DNA of 64,000 bases from Porphyra umbilicalis (Eukaryota > Rhodophyta > Bangiophyceae > Bangiales > Bangiaceae), in NCBI GenBank assembly GCA_002049455.2, contig KV919088.1, positions 1 to 64,000 of the forward strand. Direction: 5' to 3'. Each line of letters starts with the position of its first letter. Positions within the stretch are counted from its first letter, which is position 1. A program made the position numbers and the translations under genes. Shown here piece by piece: positions 32,685 to 44,027 of this stretch. Below the pieces are notes generated by a model that saw only the letters and a list, made by a program, of their open reading frames with translations, was not told the DNA's origin and did not search any database.

Positions 32685-33409
32685 GACCGTGAATAAGGGC
32701 TACGGGGGTGCTTCCGAAGCGGAAACGAGGGAGCGTCGTACCTCTGTGTCGCTTGTCGCATCTGCACGATTCGTGCATGTTCACTAGTGTCCGTTTCTAA
32801 TGCTTACTATACGATAGAGCGGAAGAGCTCTTGTTGCCATATGCAATACTGTTTTTTGGGCTCTTAGTCGCATGTACGCAGACGTCCACTTCGCACTTGG
32901 AGTGCACTGTCACATACTCATATGTGCGCGACTGGAGCGCGGCCACCATCCGGGACCTTCACCTTCTCACGAAAACGGCTGCTCCCTGGACACTTCCCAT
33001 CATGCTTGGGTGCCAGAACAGTACAAAAAAGCATGGCGCGGGGAAGTGACGCGCGAACTGCACGTGCTAGTCACTGGCGAGTACTCCTCGTTGGTGACGC
33101 AGGCCGCCCGGGGTACGCGCTGCCAGTTGGCCTCAGTCTTGTTTCTTTGCGATGGCTCGACCGTGGAATGAGTCCCAGAACGTGGGACTTGGCGTGGATA
33201 CGGACAATGACAGGTCCGCGGTGAGCTCCTGACGTTCAAATTCCGACGCAGCTCTGTGCGGCGTGGGTATGTTTGTCGTTGTAGCGTGGAGATCGACGTG
33301 ATCGATAACATTAGCACTCCCATTGGTTGGTCTTAGGACAGCACTAGTATTTGTCATCGAGTTCGGTCGCGTGCCTCTCAACGAAACGGCCAGAGCCTGG
33401 CATCGATCG
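32685..33409. other. Non-coding flank right of element A
   Basis: No gene or clear inverted repeat matching the left flank is seen. The right terminus of element A probably lies here or in the fold-back cluster that follows. Confidence 0.4.
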
Positions 33410-33525
33410 CCCCGAACGGAAGTTTCTCCCGTTCTGCCTCCCGTTCGCGAATGGGAGGGAGAACGGGAGTCGCTCCCGTTCGGGCGGCCTCCGAACGGGA
33501 CCCCCGTTCGGCCTCCCGTTCTAGA
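33410..33525. repeat. AACGGGAG fold-back cluster, right
   Basis: Repeats CCCGAACGG-AAGTTT-CTCCCGTTC and GAACGGGAG-TCG-CTCCCGTTC form a larger fold-back with CGCC(C)CGAACGG arms, followed by further CCGTTCGG and CTCCCGTTCTAGA segments. Same family as 20009-20085; CTCCCGTTCTAGA ends both clusters in the same orientation. Confidence 0.85.
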
Positions 33526-33891
33526 TGCAGTCTTTGTGACGATTGCCACACCTGCGAGGACAGTCAACACGGGTGGCTTTCGAAGGTGCCGGAAAGACGC
33601 GGGACGCACCCGTTTTGCGCACGCACCCTGCTGGCGACGCTCGGCCCCTCGTGGGTTCCTTCCCGGCCTCGTGGCCGACACGCCTGCCCGCCCCCTCTCC
33701 AGCTCGTGGACGCCACGGCTGCTTGTTTCCTCCCACCCCCCCACCCCCCCCGCCCCGTTCCGACCAACAGCCTTTGCCACACCACAAGAGCGTCCAGTTT
33801 GGCAGCAGGGATCCGTGCCTCATCACCCCTCGACTACCCGGACGGACGCCGGTGGCGACAGCGGTGCGTGGCCGCCGCGGCCGGCGTCACC

Positions 33892-35472
33892 ATGGGCCGC
33901 TCGTCCCGCCAACAACGGCGGCCAGACAGGGCGGTCGGCCACGGCCGCGCCGTATCGGATCCCTCCAGAGCTGCCGACGACGCCCGCGTCGACGCACCGG
34001 ACGACACAGACGCCCTGGACCTGCACGCCGAGCCCCCGGCCCTTGCCGACGCCGCCGGGCGCTCGGACGACCAGACAGGTGCGGCTGTCGCGTCTGGCTC
34101 GCCGGCCGGCGGCCCCGCTCCGGCCGATTCCCGGGGATACTTTGCCGCTGCGGTCGGCGGGCGGGGTTCCGCGGCCAATAACAGCGCAGGCGGCGGCGGC
34201 GGCGGCGGCAGCAGACACGGCGGCGGCATGCTCCCGCACTTGGCCTCATACGGTGAGAGGTATGACAATGTGTTGGCGGCAATGCAGGTATCCACTGCTT
34301 ATAAGGAGCTCCTTCATGACCGTGACAGTGTCGGGGTCGGCAAAGTCAATGACGATGCCGGTGCCGCCGCAACTCCTACCGCAGCCGCAGCCCTGCAGAC
34401 GCGCGTCCCTGGCTCGGCCCTCGTGGACCACGCGGAAGCCGCTGGGGTCGCCGCGTACGACGCGGCGTCGGCATTGTGGCGCCAGAAACCAACGAATATG
34501 GCTGCTGAGGATAAAGTCAAGCAGAAAGAAGACGAGGCGGCGGGGCTCCCCAAGAATCACCCAAAGTTCAAGAAGGCGCGACTTGGCCGGCGGGCGATCA
34601 GCAATCGGCGCACGGATTTTGCCAACAAGGCAAAGAGGACCGCCTACACCAAGGCGTTGACGCAAGCGGTGCTCGCCTTGGACTTTGTCGAGCCCGTCGC
34701 GGCGGCGCCCCTGCCACCACTGGTGGACAGCACTCGCGGAGACGGCGTGGCGGCTGCTGCTGACGCCACCCCCGCCGCCACCACCACCACCGCCGCCGCC
34801 ACCACCGCCGGGGGCCCCGACGCCCCGCGCCGCGGCGGGGCGGCGCCAAGCGCCGCGGCGCCCCGCTCCCCGCCCGTGTACATGAGAGACTCGCCCGACG
34901 GCGACACCGCCGTGACCGGCCGCGGCCTCGTCGGAGGCACGCCGTGGGTGCCCTCCCCCCTGCCCTACCCGTCCCCCGATTGCTTTTCACCGGGCACGAG
35001 GGAGCAGCTGGCAGCCGCCGCTGACGCCGTCGCGTTAGACAGCGGCGGCGCCGCAGACGGCGGGCACGACGTGTGCGCCTGGTGCGGCAGTTTGCTTGGC
35101 GCCGCGGCGGCGGTGCCTGCTGCCGCGGCCGTGGGAGTCGACGCCCGGCACGGTGGTGGCGACGACGCCAACGGCAGCGGCGGCGCCTGGGGCGGCGCGC
35201 CGTCCAACGACTCTGCCCTCGGCGCCCCCGACCACGACCTGCTGGACGCTGCCCCCACGGGCGACGTGTTCCAAGCGGGGACCGCACCCAGAGCGGACGC
35301 GGGCAACGAGGGCCCCGCCTTGCCCCTGCCAGCACTCCCCCTACCGACCGACGTCGCGCTCGACGGCGTGGCGCCCGCATGGGGGGGGCACTGGAATGGC
35401 GACGCCGCCGCCGCCGACGCCGCTGCCGCCGACACCGCAGCCGACCTCTTATTCCACGACGATTTCGAGTAG
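33892..35472 (+). CDS. Hypothetical Ala/Gly-rich protein with a basic, bZIP-like stretch
   Basis: 526 residues from the ATG at 33892 (MGRSSRQQRRPDRA, context CACCATGG). The same frame is open further upstream, but that part runs through the AACGGGAG repeats and looks non-coding. Residues about 110-155 (MLPHLASYGERYDNVLAAMQ) and 200-265 are the only ordered-looking parts. The latter includes LGRRAISNRRTDFANKAKRT and AYTKALTQAVLALDF, a basic helix running into a helical segment in the manner of a bZIP DNA-binding region, but a regular leucine zipper is missing. The rest is Ala/Gly/Thr/Pro low complexity, with a WCGSLLG motif near residue 395 and an acidic end (LLFHDDFE). No intron or partner gene is seen. 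It may be a host gene, since no transposon family is recognised; function is unknown. Confidence 0.5.
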   Translation: MGRSSRQQRRPDRAVGHGRAVSDPSRAADDARVDAPDDTDALDLHAEPPALADAAGRSDDQTGAAVASGSPAGGPAPADSRGYFAAAVGGRGSAANNSAGGGGGGGSRHGGGMLPHLASYGERYDNVLAAMQVSTAYKELLHDRDSVGVGKVNDDAGAAATPTAAAALQTRVPGSALVDHAEAAGVAAYDAASALWRQKPTNMAAEDKVKQKEDEAAGLPKNHPKFKKARLGRRAISNRRTDFANKAKRTAYTKALTQAVLALDFVEPVAAAPLPPLVDSTRGDGVAAAADATPAATTTTAAATTAGGPDAPRRGGAAPSAAAPRSPPVYMRDSPDGDTAVTGRGLVGGTPWVPSPLPYPSPDCFSPGTREQLAAAADAVALDSGGAADGGHDVCAWCGSLLGAAAAVPAAAAVGVDARHGGGDDANGSGGAWGGAPSNDSALGAPDHDLLDAAPTGDVFQAGTAPRADAGNEGPALPLPALPLPTDVALDGVAPAWGGHWNGDAAAADAAAADTAADLLFHDDFE

Positions 35473-35475
35473 GCG

Positions 35476-35478
<3 letters not shown>

Positions 35479-35516
<38 letters not shown>
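35479..35516. repeat. (CCG)n microsatellite
   Basis: About 13 uninterrupted CCG triplets beginning seven bases after the stop codon of the preceding gene. Confidence 0.9.
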
Positions 35517-35517
<1 letters not shown>

Positions 35518-38303
35518 GCCCCGCGCGTCACGCACCGACCACCAACGGCGGGGCGGGGGGGGGGCGGCGGCGGGCAGGCGGCGCGGCTTCGCGGCGGTGC
35601 GGCGTCCCCCCTATCGTGGTTCTCTGAAAAATTCCTTGGCCTTAAGGACAGGGTGCTCTCAAAGTGAAGTGATGCACAAATATACTTATATTAAGGGACT
35701 TGCTCTCCGATTCAGAGGTGGCAGTCTGCATTTGTGTCCTCAGGGATCTGAGGGCGTGTTAGCGTTGGCAGGATCGCGATTAAGGTTGTGCAACCGATTT
35801 TTCAAAACCAGATTTATCCGGTTTTAATTGGGTATTTTAACAAAACTGGCGACTTCAAAAACTGGATGATCCGGTTCCAACGTGTCCCACCAGTAGCGAC
35901 GGCCTTTAAATTTACCACAGTGCACAAAGGATGCCGCCATCGCCGCGCCCTGATCGTGTCGCGGCCGCACCGTGACGTCCTCGCTGCCTAGTCGCCTCTT
36001 CTGTCTTGTACTGAAAGCGCGTTCGCGAAAACACCCTGGACTTGCGAAACGTCAAAACCGTTTTCACACGACCAAAGAGTGACAAGAGCGTCACGTGCAT
36101 CTTCTGAAGGTGCTCTGACAAGAGGTAACGCTGCTCAGACACAATGCCACCTACACGTACGCCACTGTTTCGTCACACCAAAACAGCTTCTTTGTCTTTT
36201 ACCCACCCCTTTCTCACCCACGCCACAGGGCGGCCACCACGGGAGCCCCGTACAATCGCCCTTGCCCTATGGGGAAAAAACCAGGATAAAACCCGGATCG
36301 CTGTCCTAGGCACTGTTGCGGTGGGCATGGAATGAAACCCGGATAAATCCAGGATCGATCAGACTTTGATTGGCTCACAATCGCCATCGCGGACAGCCAA
36401 CAGCAGCGTGGTGCCTCGCCATTATCCTCATCATTACAGCCGTTCTGTGACCACATTCAGTACCGTGGTTTTATTTACTGGAACCACACGCCAAGTCCAC
36501 GAGGGCGGAAGACGGCGACCACGGCCACCGCCACGGTCACCCACCGCCACTACCACCCCCATATGCACTGTCAAGAAGGCGAAAACAGAGCCAAGCCCGT
36601 CACCCAGCACCACTGGGACGCCAACCAACAAGCACTTGGCCCAGACACACTGACTATGAGCCACCACATCCTCCCCTCCCCCCCTCACAGAGAAGCGCCA
36701 TCCTCATCTCTCCCCCCCCCCCCCCCCGTACGGAGATAACAAGCCCAGTCGAGCACAAGACACAATGAAAGAAAAGACAGAAGGAAACAGCAACGTGGAA
36801 CAAGAGAGCAAAAGGAAAAAGGTCAGAAGACGTCCCGTTGGAGGCAAGAAAGCATGGCACGACCCTGCGCCACATATGACGGTCTGCGTCACACCCTCGA
36901 GTCCACTACAAGCTACCCGTGCAAGGAACTCAACAGTCTGACACAGGTGGGCGAAATAACATGGAAAAGAGGAAGCAGCCAAGCGCGTATGGTAAATAAA
37001 GGAAACGAACGGGGGTGAGGTGCGGGTGGAGACGGGACCTGCACGAGGTGGGCGCTGCACTCGAGGCGCGGCCACCGACCACCGCAAGGACCCGCGCCTC
37101 ACCCCCCCCGCCCCGAAAAGCGACACAAAGATATACCTGACATGTCACACACGGTGGGCAGGCAATTCAAACAGCCTCACGCACGACACACAACCACGAC
37201 GAAGGCAACCACGGTACGGAGCAGATCAGTTCTTCGTGGACGGGACGCCGCGGCCAAGACGTCCAGTCGCTAACTTGTGCTCTCCAAGGGTCAAACAACG
37301 TGAGCCGACCGACTAATCAGATGTCGAGAAAAAGTCCACGCTGTCATTCTGTGCTGGAAGGCGCCCAGAAGCACCTGTGGCGAGCATCGCTCTTCTGTAA
37401 GCACACAGCACCCGCAATGACTGCTCCTTTCTTGCGGCAGGAGTCCCCAGATCCTGGGATCTCCGGCTTTTATGTTGCATCTGTTCCCATAGGGTTGCGC
37501 AGTTTCCGCCACGCAGACCACGCGAGTGGACGGCGGACCAGCGGGACGACCGCGCGGGGCTTTGAACCCCCCCCCACCCTGTCCTCACGCGCTCCCACGT
37601 CCTTTGCGACAGAGGAAAGCCCCGCATCCCCATCTTCGGCGTGGCGCTCGGCGCCGGCGCCTGCCGTGCCGCCGTGCCCCCACCGAGCCCCCGTCGGCGT
37701 CGCGGCCGCGTGTGCGCGGCGGCGGCGGCACGCTGCTTCCCGCCGCACCCGCGCGCACACGCGCGACGCCTCGGAGCGGGAGGCGGCTCAAGGTGCGCCC
37801 GACCGGGGGCCCCCGTCCCATCGGCTGGCGGGGCGGCCGCTGCGTGCCCGTCGCCGCTGTCAGGTGGGGTGGGGGGGTGCCGACGCTGCGGCGGCGACGG
37901 CCGTCGGGGAGGCCGTCACAGGCCGCCCCCACGCGCGCACACGCGCAGCGTCGACGGGGCGCACCCGCAGGCGGGGGCGAGGACCACCGGCAGCGAGGGG
38001 CACGGTCGGAAGTGCCCCAACCCCGCCCCGGCGCCACGCCGTCCAGAGGGGGGGCGAATTCAGCGGCAGCGCCGCTGTTCATGCCAAGAACGTACAGCGT
38101 CCTGTGTTGTGGTCATGGTCCCCGTTCTACGTGCACAGCGTCTCATTCTCAAGTACTCCAGCAGCGTGCACTGGCCTCAGAAAAAAATTAAAAGGGGCTC
38201 ATGGGATGGACGGTGGTCAGTGTTTGCTCATCTTGAGAAGTACCCTGAGCAAAAGTCAAGGGAATTGGCCATCGCCACATCGTCGCTGTTTCGCGTGAGC
38301 GCC
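35517..38303. other. Non-coding stretch before the hAT remnant
   Basis: Mixed composition to about 37500, then strongly GC-rich to 38060. Repeated CCAGGATAAAACCCGGATCG-type motifs occur near 36278 and, inverted or shuffled (ACCCGGATAAATCCAGGATC), near 36336. A 17-base C run lies at 36711-36727. Long open frames at 37300-38300 are Arg/Pro/Ala-rich in all phases and are not supported as genes. Confidence 0.4.
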
Positions 38304-39740
38304 ATGGCTCCTGTCCTTCCCCCATCACCCCACCCCTCCCCCGTTCTTGCATCCCCACTCCAGTCATCGATAACCCCCTTGGCGAGCGACGATGTTGCAG
38401 CAGGCGGTGCCGCGTCGACGGAAGCGCCGGACGGTCTTCCATTGGCGCCGCAATCCACGTGGCAACCCCCGTCCGGGTGCACCTGGGCTCCCCTTCCTCC
38501 GACAAACATGAAGGGCGCGGCGTGAAACTACTTCGCGGCAGATTACAACAGCGCCGGGGAGATGGACAGGCGCATCTTTGTGTGTGTCCTCAAGGACCAC
38601 CTTGGCCACCCTAGCGGCCGGGCGGCCTACGCTGGCGGGCCCACCAACCTGAATCGTCAGCTCAAATATTGCCACGGCTTAGAGGAGGCCCCCTCTTGTG
38701 GTCACGCTTTCTCCACGGGGCGGAGATGAGGAGTACGAGCGGAGCAAGGTCTGATCTGTACATTTCTTCGAGCACCTCCCATGCCGTTCTCACGACACCA
38801 CTTCACGCAGCGGGCATTCTAGTCCAAGCAAGTCGACATGTTCATCTCCTCGCTCAGCCCCGAGTTGCTCGTCGAGGACCCCTGTTACGTTGAAATGATC
38901 GCAGCAGCCGATTCCCGGCTGACCACCCTCTCCCGGTCCACCCTCTCCCGCGCCACGTCATCTCGCTTCCAGGCACTACACGACCAAGCACGGGCGGCGC
39001 TCGATTGCGTGTCTGTGTGTCGTGTGAACACCGACATGTGGTCGTCGCTGGCCAATGAGCCGTTTGGCTCGTTTGTGGTCTCGTGGCTTGATGACGATTG
39101 GGAGCTGCGGCCCCGCGTGCTGCGGTGTGCCGTCTTAAACGGACGTCACGCGGCTGCGGCGATTGCAACATTTTTGCTGAGGGTAGCTGCCCAGTTTAAT
39201 CTGGGTAGCAAGATCTGGGTTGTCCGGACCGAAGGGGCCAGTAACTGCGTGCTTGCAGGCAGCGTTCTGGGGACGGCCATGCGGGAAGATGGTCCGATCA
39301 TCGAATTTTTGACAGTTATAGAGAGCGCATCGGCGAGCATCAGGTTGGAGACGGCAGCTACCAGTGGCTTGGAGGAGATCGTGTCTTGGTACGTACGGGA
39401 GATTGGGGCGCCTGTGGTTGGTGATTGCGAGGAGGTCGCCACGCTCAAACGTGTTGTACTGAGCGACATACACGCGCCGCGCGAGAAGGAGTGCCTCCGC
39501 TGTCCCAATCCCTACTGGTTTGGATTCCGGCTGGCGGCTGTGCTGTGCGACCCCTTTACCAAGACATTTGCGTTTGGCAACAAACCGGGGACGGCTGCAT
39601 TGGCGCGGGCCAGCGCCCTCGCGGTCGTCAAGTGGATGGTGGAGCGGGCGGCCTCGGCGAAGGACACGGCGACACCGCCCTTATCGGATGGTAACAACGA
39701 CCCGCCAACCAAACGTCCGCGCACGCTTTTGAGAAGTTAG
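38304..39740 (+). pseudogene. hAT transposase with BED-finger remnant, three in-frame stops
   Basis: One frame runs from the ATG at 38304 to the stop at 39740, interrupted by TGA at 38523, TGA at 38727 and TAG at 38820. Just after the first stop is a BED-finger-like segment (NYFAADYNSAGEM, then GGPTNLNRQLKYCH) in which the usual Cys pair is degraded. From 38838 comes the catalytic region: SRSTLSR, then VNTDMWSSLANEPFGSFVVS and WLDDDWELRPRVL, the motif surrounding the first catalytic Asp of hAT transposases, and later VVRTEGASN where family members have the second Asp (here replaced). LCDPFTKTFAFG matches the LDPR-F region. The C-terminal dimerisation domain is missing or unrecognisable; the protein ends at about 300 residues after the last stop. 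Dead element; ends and target duplication not found. Confidence 0.72.
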
Positions 39741-42299
39741 CGGTCCTTTGCATGTGGGGTGGATGAGCGGGCAGGGGGACAAGCTCGGTCGAGTCGAGTG
39801 TCCTCGCGTCATTCCCTGGCGTTGGAGGCCAAGTGGGAGGCGTATGTGGCTTGCGCCGTTACATTTGACCCGGAGGCCACTGCATTTTTCTGGTGGCTTG
39901 TCTTCTTTCTTTTTATGGAGCGTCTCGTGTACGGTAAAACTGGCTGCGTTTTTTTTATTGTTCAGCACCCGCACCACGCTACGGCGCGGCCAGATATCCG
40001 TGTTTTTGGCGGCTGTGTCTTGCTCAACCACCAAGCACTCCCGCTCAGCACTACTCCCGGGCGTCACAACCAGGCCCTGCTATGGATATTTGGCCATCAA
40101 GTATTTTGGCAAGTACGAGTATCAGGCCACCCTTACTCGCCGAATTGATGGGGTCCAGGAATACACTCGCATGCCCTCGGAGTCAGCGAGAACGTACTTC
40201 TGAAGACAAGCTGAGTGAGTATGGAATGCATATGCGGTGAGCATGAGAAACGCCTTTCGGTCAGTGTCAGCTTTGTCCGGTGAAGAAGGAACCAGCAGCC
40301 TGTGTTACCGGACGGCCTGCCAAGCGCGGCTTTCGCTGCCGTTGCCGCCGGGCTGGCAGACAGGGGGGGGGGGGGGGGGCGGCGTGGAGGAAAGGTGGCT
40401 CTTAGGGGCTAGGAGAGGCGGGTGGGCGCCGGTGGGGGGGGTAGGTGGGGAGTTCGGGGGGGAGGGGGAGGGGGGGGGCGATCGAAGATGCCTTGAAGGC
40501 CGAGGAACAGGGGGACCGGCGCGACGATGTGCGTTTCAAGCATGAGGCAGCTGGATGGGAGCACCGCTGCCCGTCGAGCACAGCATGCCTGAGGGAAGAA
40601 TAGAGCACGACGCTTCTGCGGTTCCCTGCATCATCTCATGGCACGGCTTGGCAGTGCGTACCGGTTGAGGTCAAATGAAATCAGCTTATCAGCAAGCGAA
40701 TCCGGATGTGTCAGTCAGCAGCATGTTCGCCAGAAGTGGACCCCACGTTCCAAAACGAAGCCCCTCGGGCTCCACAGTTGAGACTTTTGAGTATCTGCAC
40801 TTGCGAGTCGCAGACTTTTTCGCCACTTGTACCCATGTCAAATTGTATTTGCTGGAACATACCCGAACTGAAAAGAAGTCCGTAAGAAGCAACTCAAGCC
40901 GAATTTTAGTACCCATAGTAGGGCCTGGCCACAACCGCCCTGAACGAAGGGGTACCCACCGCGTACTGCCCGTGGTGGGAAGGTGGGGGGGGGAGGTGGC
41001 CCACTGCGACACTGGTGGTGGCGTTCGGGGGCGTCGACGAACGCGATAGGAATTTCTGTGCAGCCGAGCGCCCCGCGGCCTCCGTGGCCATCCCAGAATT
41101 GGGCGGATGGGAGCCAAGCGTTGCCAAGTCCCTGCGGACGACGTTGGCTTCGGGCCGCGATCAATTCCACCGCCATGCACCGTCACGGGCGTCCTGGTCG
41201 CGCAGACCCGAGCCGCGCGCTGCCCCAGGACGCGCGGCCGATCGCCACGGCGTCCCCCCCCGCCGTGGCCTGCAACCCCCCGCCGCGGCCTGCACCCCCC
41301 CGCCGCCGTCCGCCCGCAGCCTCGCACCCGGCGCCGACGGCTCTGGACAGTGAGCGCCGCGCCGCCCACCCCCGCCGTCGGCTTGCCTGCTTCCCGTTGG
41401 TGGCACCCGCGTCGCAGCTGCCGCTGGCGCCGGCGGCCTCACGCGGGCGCCCTGCCGCGTCCGCGCTGCGCCGCCGCCACCGCGCCCTTGCACGCGCCCG
41501 CGGGCGTGTGGCCTCGGGGAATGGCGCCACACCCCGCGGCTGTCGGCAATGGCCGCCCTCGGCCCGTCGCGCCGTCGCGCGGTGCCCGTGCCACTCATTG
41601 GTGCCGACGCGTGCGGCCTCCGGTTTGCACGGGCAGGTTGCCCCGCCCCCGCCGAGGGCGGCCACCCACCCCCTGACGCAAGCTGTCATGCGGTCTGCCC
41701 CTCCCCCCCTACACTGTGCTTGGTGTGGATGGTGCGGCGTGGGTGCCCGGTGCTGGCCGGCCGGCCGCGCCGCCGCGCCGTGGGCGGGCCAAGGCGGCGG
41801 TGTGGCGGCGGCGGCGCTTTTCCGTGGAACACCTCCCTGGAGGTGTCGGCCGGTGGCCGCGGTTGGGCGACGCGGCGGGGTTCCCCCGCGGGGGGGATGC
41901 CACCGACGCGTCAGGGGCGGGGGTGCGGGGCGGCCAGCGGTGCCGCTGGCGGGCCGCGGCGCCGGCGCCCGACGGGGTCTGCCGTTGGGCGCACTGCCCC
42001 TGCCCGCGGCGGTGGGTGGCGGGCCCCCGGCGCGGGGCGTGGCACGGCCGTGCCGCGCCGTGCGTCGCTGGCGTGCGGGCGTGCGAGCCGCCTCGGCGGG
42101 TCGGCGACGTCGGGGGTAAGGAGCGGTATTTAGGGCTGCCGGCCCCGCGCTGTCTCGGCTTCCCTCCTCCATCCCCACCAGCGCACCCGTGTCTTGCACC
42201 CACTTCTCCCGCACTCCACCTGTGGACGCCCACCCTTTCCACCGCCGGTTCTACCCGTCCCTTGCTCGCCTTCCCCTCCCCCCCCACCCCGCCGCCACG
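39741..42299. other. Non-coding, GC-rich upstream region of the secreted protein gene
   Basis: A 17-base G run at 40363-40379 and G-rich sequence to 40482 could form quadruplexes. 40983-42250 is extremely GC-rich with long open frames in every phase, which is expected from composition. No protein family is recognised. Confidence 0.4.
42127..42133 (+). promoter_or_regulatory. TATA-like box
   Basis: TATTTAG in a very GC-rich surround, 167 bp before the ATG of the secreted Cys-rich protein. Confidence 0.4.
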
Positions 42300-42869
42300 A
42301 TGGGTCGCTTCACCTCTGCCCTGGTCGCCACCGTCGCCCTCTCCCTAGCCGCCGTCGCGTCGGCCAACCCCTCTGCACACGTGCCCGCGGCGGCGGTCAA
42401 GCTGGTGCACGACCCGCTGGCGGCCGTTTGCCAGACGACGACGACGCAGTGCTGCTGGACGCCCTTTGTCTGCGACGTGGTGTACAAGCTTAAGACGGTG
42501 CTCGTGCAGGCCACGTGCACCCGGCAGGTGCGCGTGCACGTTTCGTGCTACCTCGCCCGCACCGCCGCCGGTGGGGCGGCCGACGCGGGGGCGCCGTCGG
42601 CCAAGTTTTTCAACAACAGGAAGTGCTTTGTCAACCAGTCGCAAGACTTTGCGTGCACCAAGGAGCGCACGATCAAGGAGGCGTACCCCAAGGTGTGCTA
42701 TAAGAAGACGTGCACCACGTCCCATGTGCCGGTCAAGCTGTTCGTGCCCCACGCGACGGTGCTCGCGCAGCCGACGGCCGTGCCGGTGGCGGCACCATCC
42801 AAGCACAACGGGGCGACCATCAAGGGCCTCTTTGGGGGCCTCATCAAGGCGTTGTTCCAGAAGAAGTAG
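42300..42869 (+). CDS. Small secreted Cys-rich protein
   Basis: 189 residues from the ATG at 42300, in a near-ideal start context (GCCGCCACGATGG). Residues 1-22 (MGRFTSALVATVALSLAAVA) form a clear signal peptide with cleavage likely after SA. The mature part has eleven Cys residues, including TQCCWTPFVCDVV, ATCTRQVRVHVSCYL, KCFVNQ, FACTKE and VCYKKTC, suggesting disulphide bonds. The C-terminus (about residues 150-189) is Ala/Pro-rich, then amphipathic and basic (IKGLFGGLIKALFQKK). It probably enters the secretory pathway and ends in the cell wall or outside the cell. No family is recognised. It is the best host-gene candidate in the window: no repeats, no lesion, codon use strongly GC3-biased, and a TATA-like box upstream. 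No intron is visible. Confidence 0.78.
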   Translation: MGRFTSALVATVALSLAAVASANPSAHVPAAAVKLVHDPLAAVCQTTTTQCCWTPFVCDVVYKLKTVLVQATCTRQVRVHVSCYLARTAAGGAADAGAPSAKFFNNRKCFVNQSQDFACTKERTIKEAYPKVCYKKTCTTSHVPVKLFVPHATVLAQPTAVPVAAPSKHNGATIKGLFGGLIKALFQKK

Positions 42870-43208
42870 AGGGCTGCGCCTGGAGCCTGCGGCGACCATG
42901 ACATGCATCTAGCAGAGGGCTTGGGAGGAGGTGAGTCAAGTAACATTTTTCGTTTCCAATGGACCATGTTTTTTTTTTTGAGCTCGTCCCCAGAAGCGCG
43001 ACACGGCCCTCGGCACACCGTTTGCTGAATGGGCAACTGCTGGGGCATGGCGTGTCTCTGCGAGCTCTCGTGTTTGACCCCGTATTCAACGCGTCCCTTT
43101 TCATCTACATCAAGACCCAGACCAGTGGAGCAAAAAAATGCAGTGAACAATTGACATTCACACGTTCGATGCCCCCACCCTACAACATGTGCCGTCTTCC
43201 TGCATCGG

Positions 43209-43570
43209 TCACCTGCCGCCTGCCCCCCCACCCCAACACGACTTTCTCTGCTCCTCGGGGACCACTCGCACGACAATCTTGCCGACCGCGTGGCCGCCCA
43301 TGAGCTTTTCAAACGCGGCCGCGGCCGCGCCGAGCCCCTCGTGCACGCTGTCGATCAGCAGCTTGACTTTGCCCTCGGTCATCCACGTGGCCACCTCGGC
43401 CAACTCATTCCCTTTGCTATCTAGCTGCAAAGAGCTCCACCGCACCCCCGCGCCGTGGTGCTTATCGCGTGTTCACACGCAAACGCGCTTTTCTTGAAAA
43501 ATCGCTCCGCAACAAACGTGCGGACCCCTCGGGATGGCTCCGGAGAGGGCGAACTCGCCTACAAAAACTT
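43209..43570 (-). pseudogene. C-terminal fragment of a medium-chain NADP-dependent oxidoreductase (PTGR-like)
   Basis: Exon 43424 to 43209 reads LAEVATWMTEGKVKLLIDSV, then AFEKLMGGHAVGKIVVRV, ending shortly after. This is the C-terminal signature of the prostaglandin-reductase/YfmJ branch of medium-chain dehydrogenases (weakly acidic helix, GLxxAxxAF, GKxVVRV). A 54-bp GT-AG intron (43478-43425) separates it from GEFALSGAIPRGPH and AIFQEKRVC at about 43560-43480, which fits the preceding nucleotide-binding region. Nothing recognisable as the N-terminal two thirds is found upstream: the frame is lost about 120 bp before the pogo element at 43690 and does not reappear beyond it. I read this as a truncated host gene. 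The upstream exon match is weaker than the last exon. Confidence 0.52.
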
Positions 43571-43717
43571 GCGCAGCGGAGAAGCGCAACGTCTGGAGAG
43601 TCGACTTCACACCTGGGTGCGGCACGCACCTGTAGCGTTGGCGGTCGTCGTCAAGACCGCGGCACCGCGGCCCGGCGGCCTCGCCAGTACAGTGCGACCC
43701 CTCACTTGGCCGCCCCG

Positions 43718-43741
43718 CAGTTGTGCCGATCGGCACAACTG
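43718..43741. repeat. Perfect 24-bp palindrome inside the left end of the pogo element
   Basis: The half site CAGTTGTGCCGA is followed directly by its reverse complement, nine bases inside the inverted repeat. It could bind a dimeric protein or form a cruciform. No copy was seen near the right end. Confidence 0.9.
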
Positions 43742-44027
43742 AGGGGGGGGTACGCATTAAGTGGCCCTCCACGGAGGAGAGAATTCGGCATATATTTACT
43801 CTCTTTGGAGACCACATGGGAAAAATTGCCATGTCACTTACTCCGGTAGTAATTGTACTTGGCGATATTTTGTGGACGATTTGTCGTCGCCGCTCGCCGT
43901 CACTCGCCGTCACTCGTCCACCCCCGACGGAACACGCCACCAGCTGCTGACCGACCGCCATGCTGCCTACGGACGCTCCTCATCCGTCCCCGCACCCCTG
44001 ACGCTCTCCAACCTCTGTTTGATTGAC

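Noticed and set aside
37300-38300. Possible GC-rich gene
   Set aside because: Open in several phases on both strands, no conserved segment; explained by composition.
40983-42214. Overlapping long open frames on both strands
   Set aside because: Pro/Arg/Ala-rich in every phase; no start context or domain.
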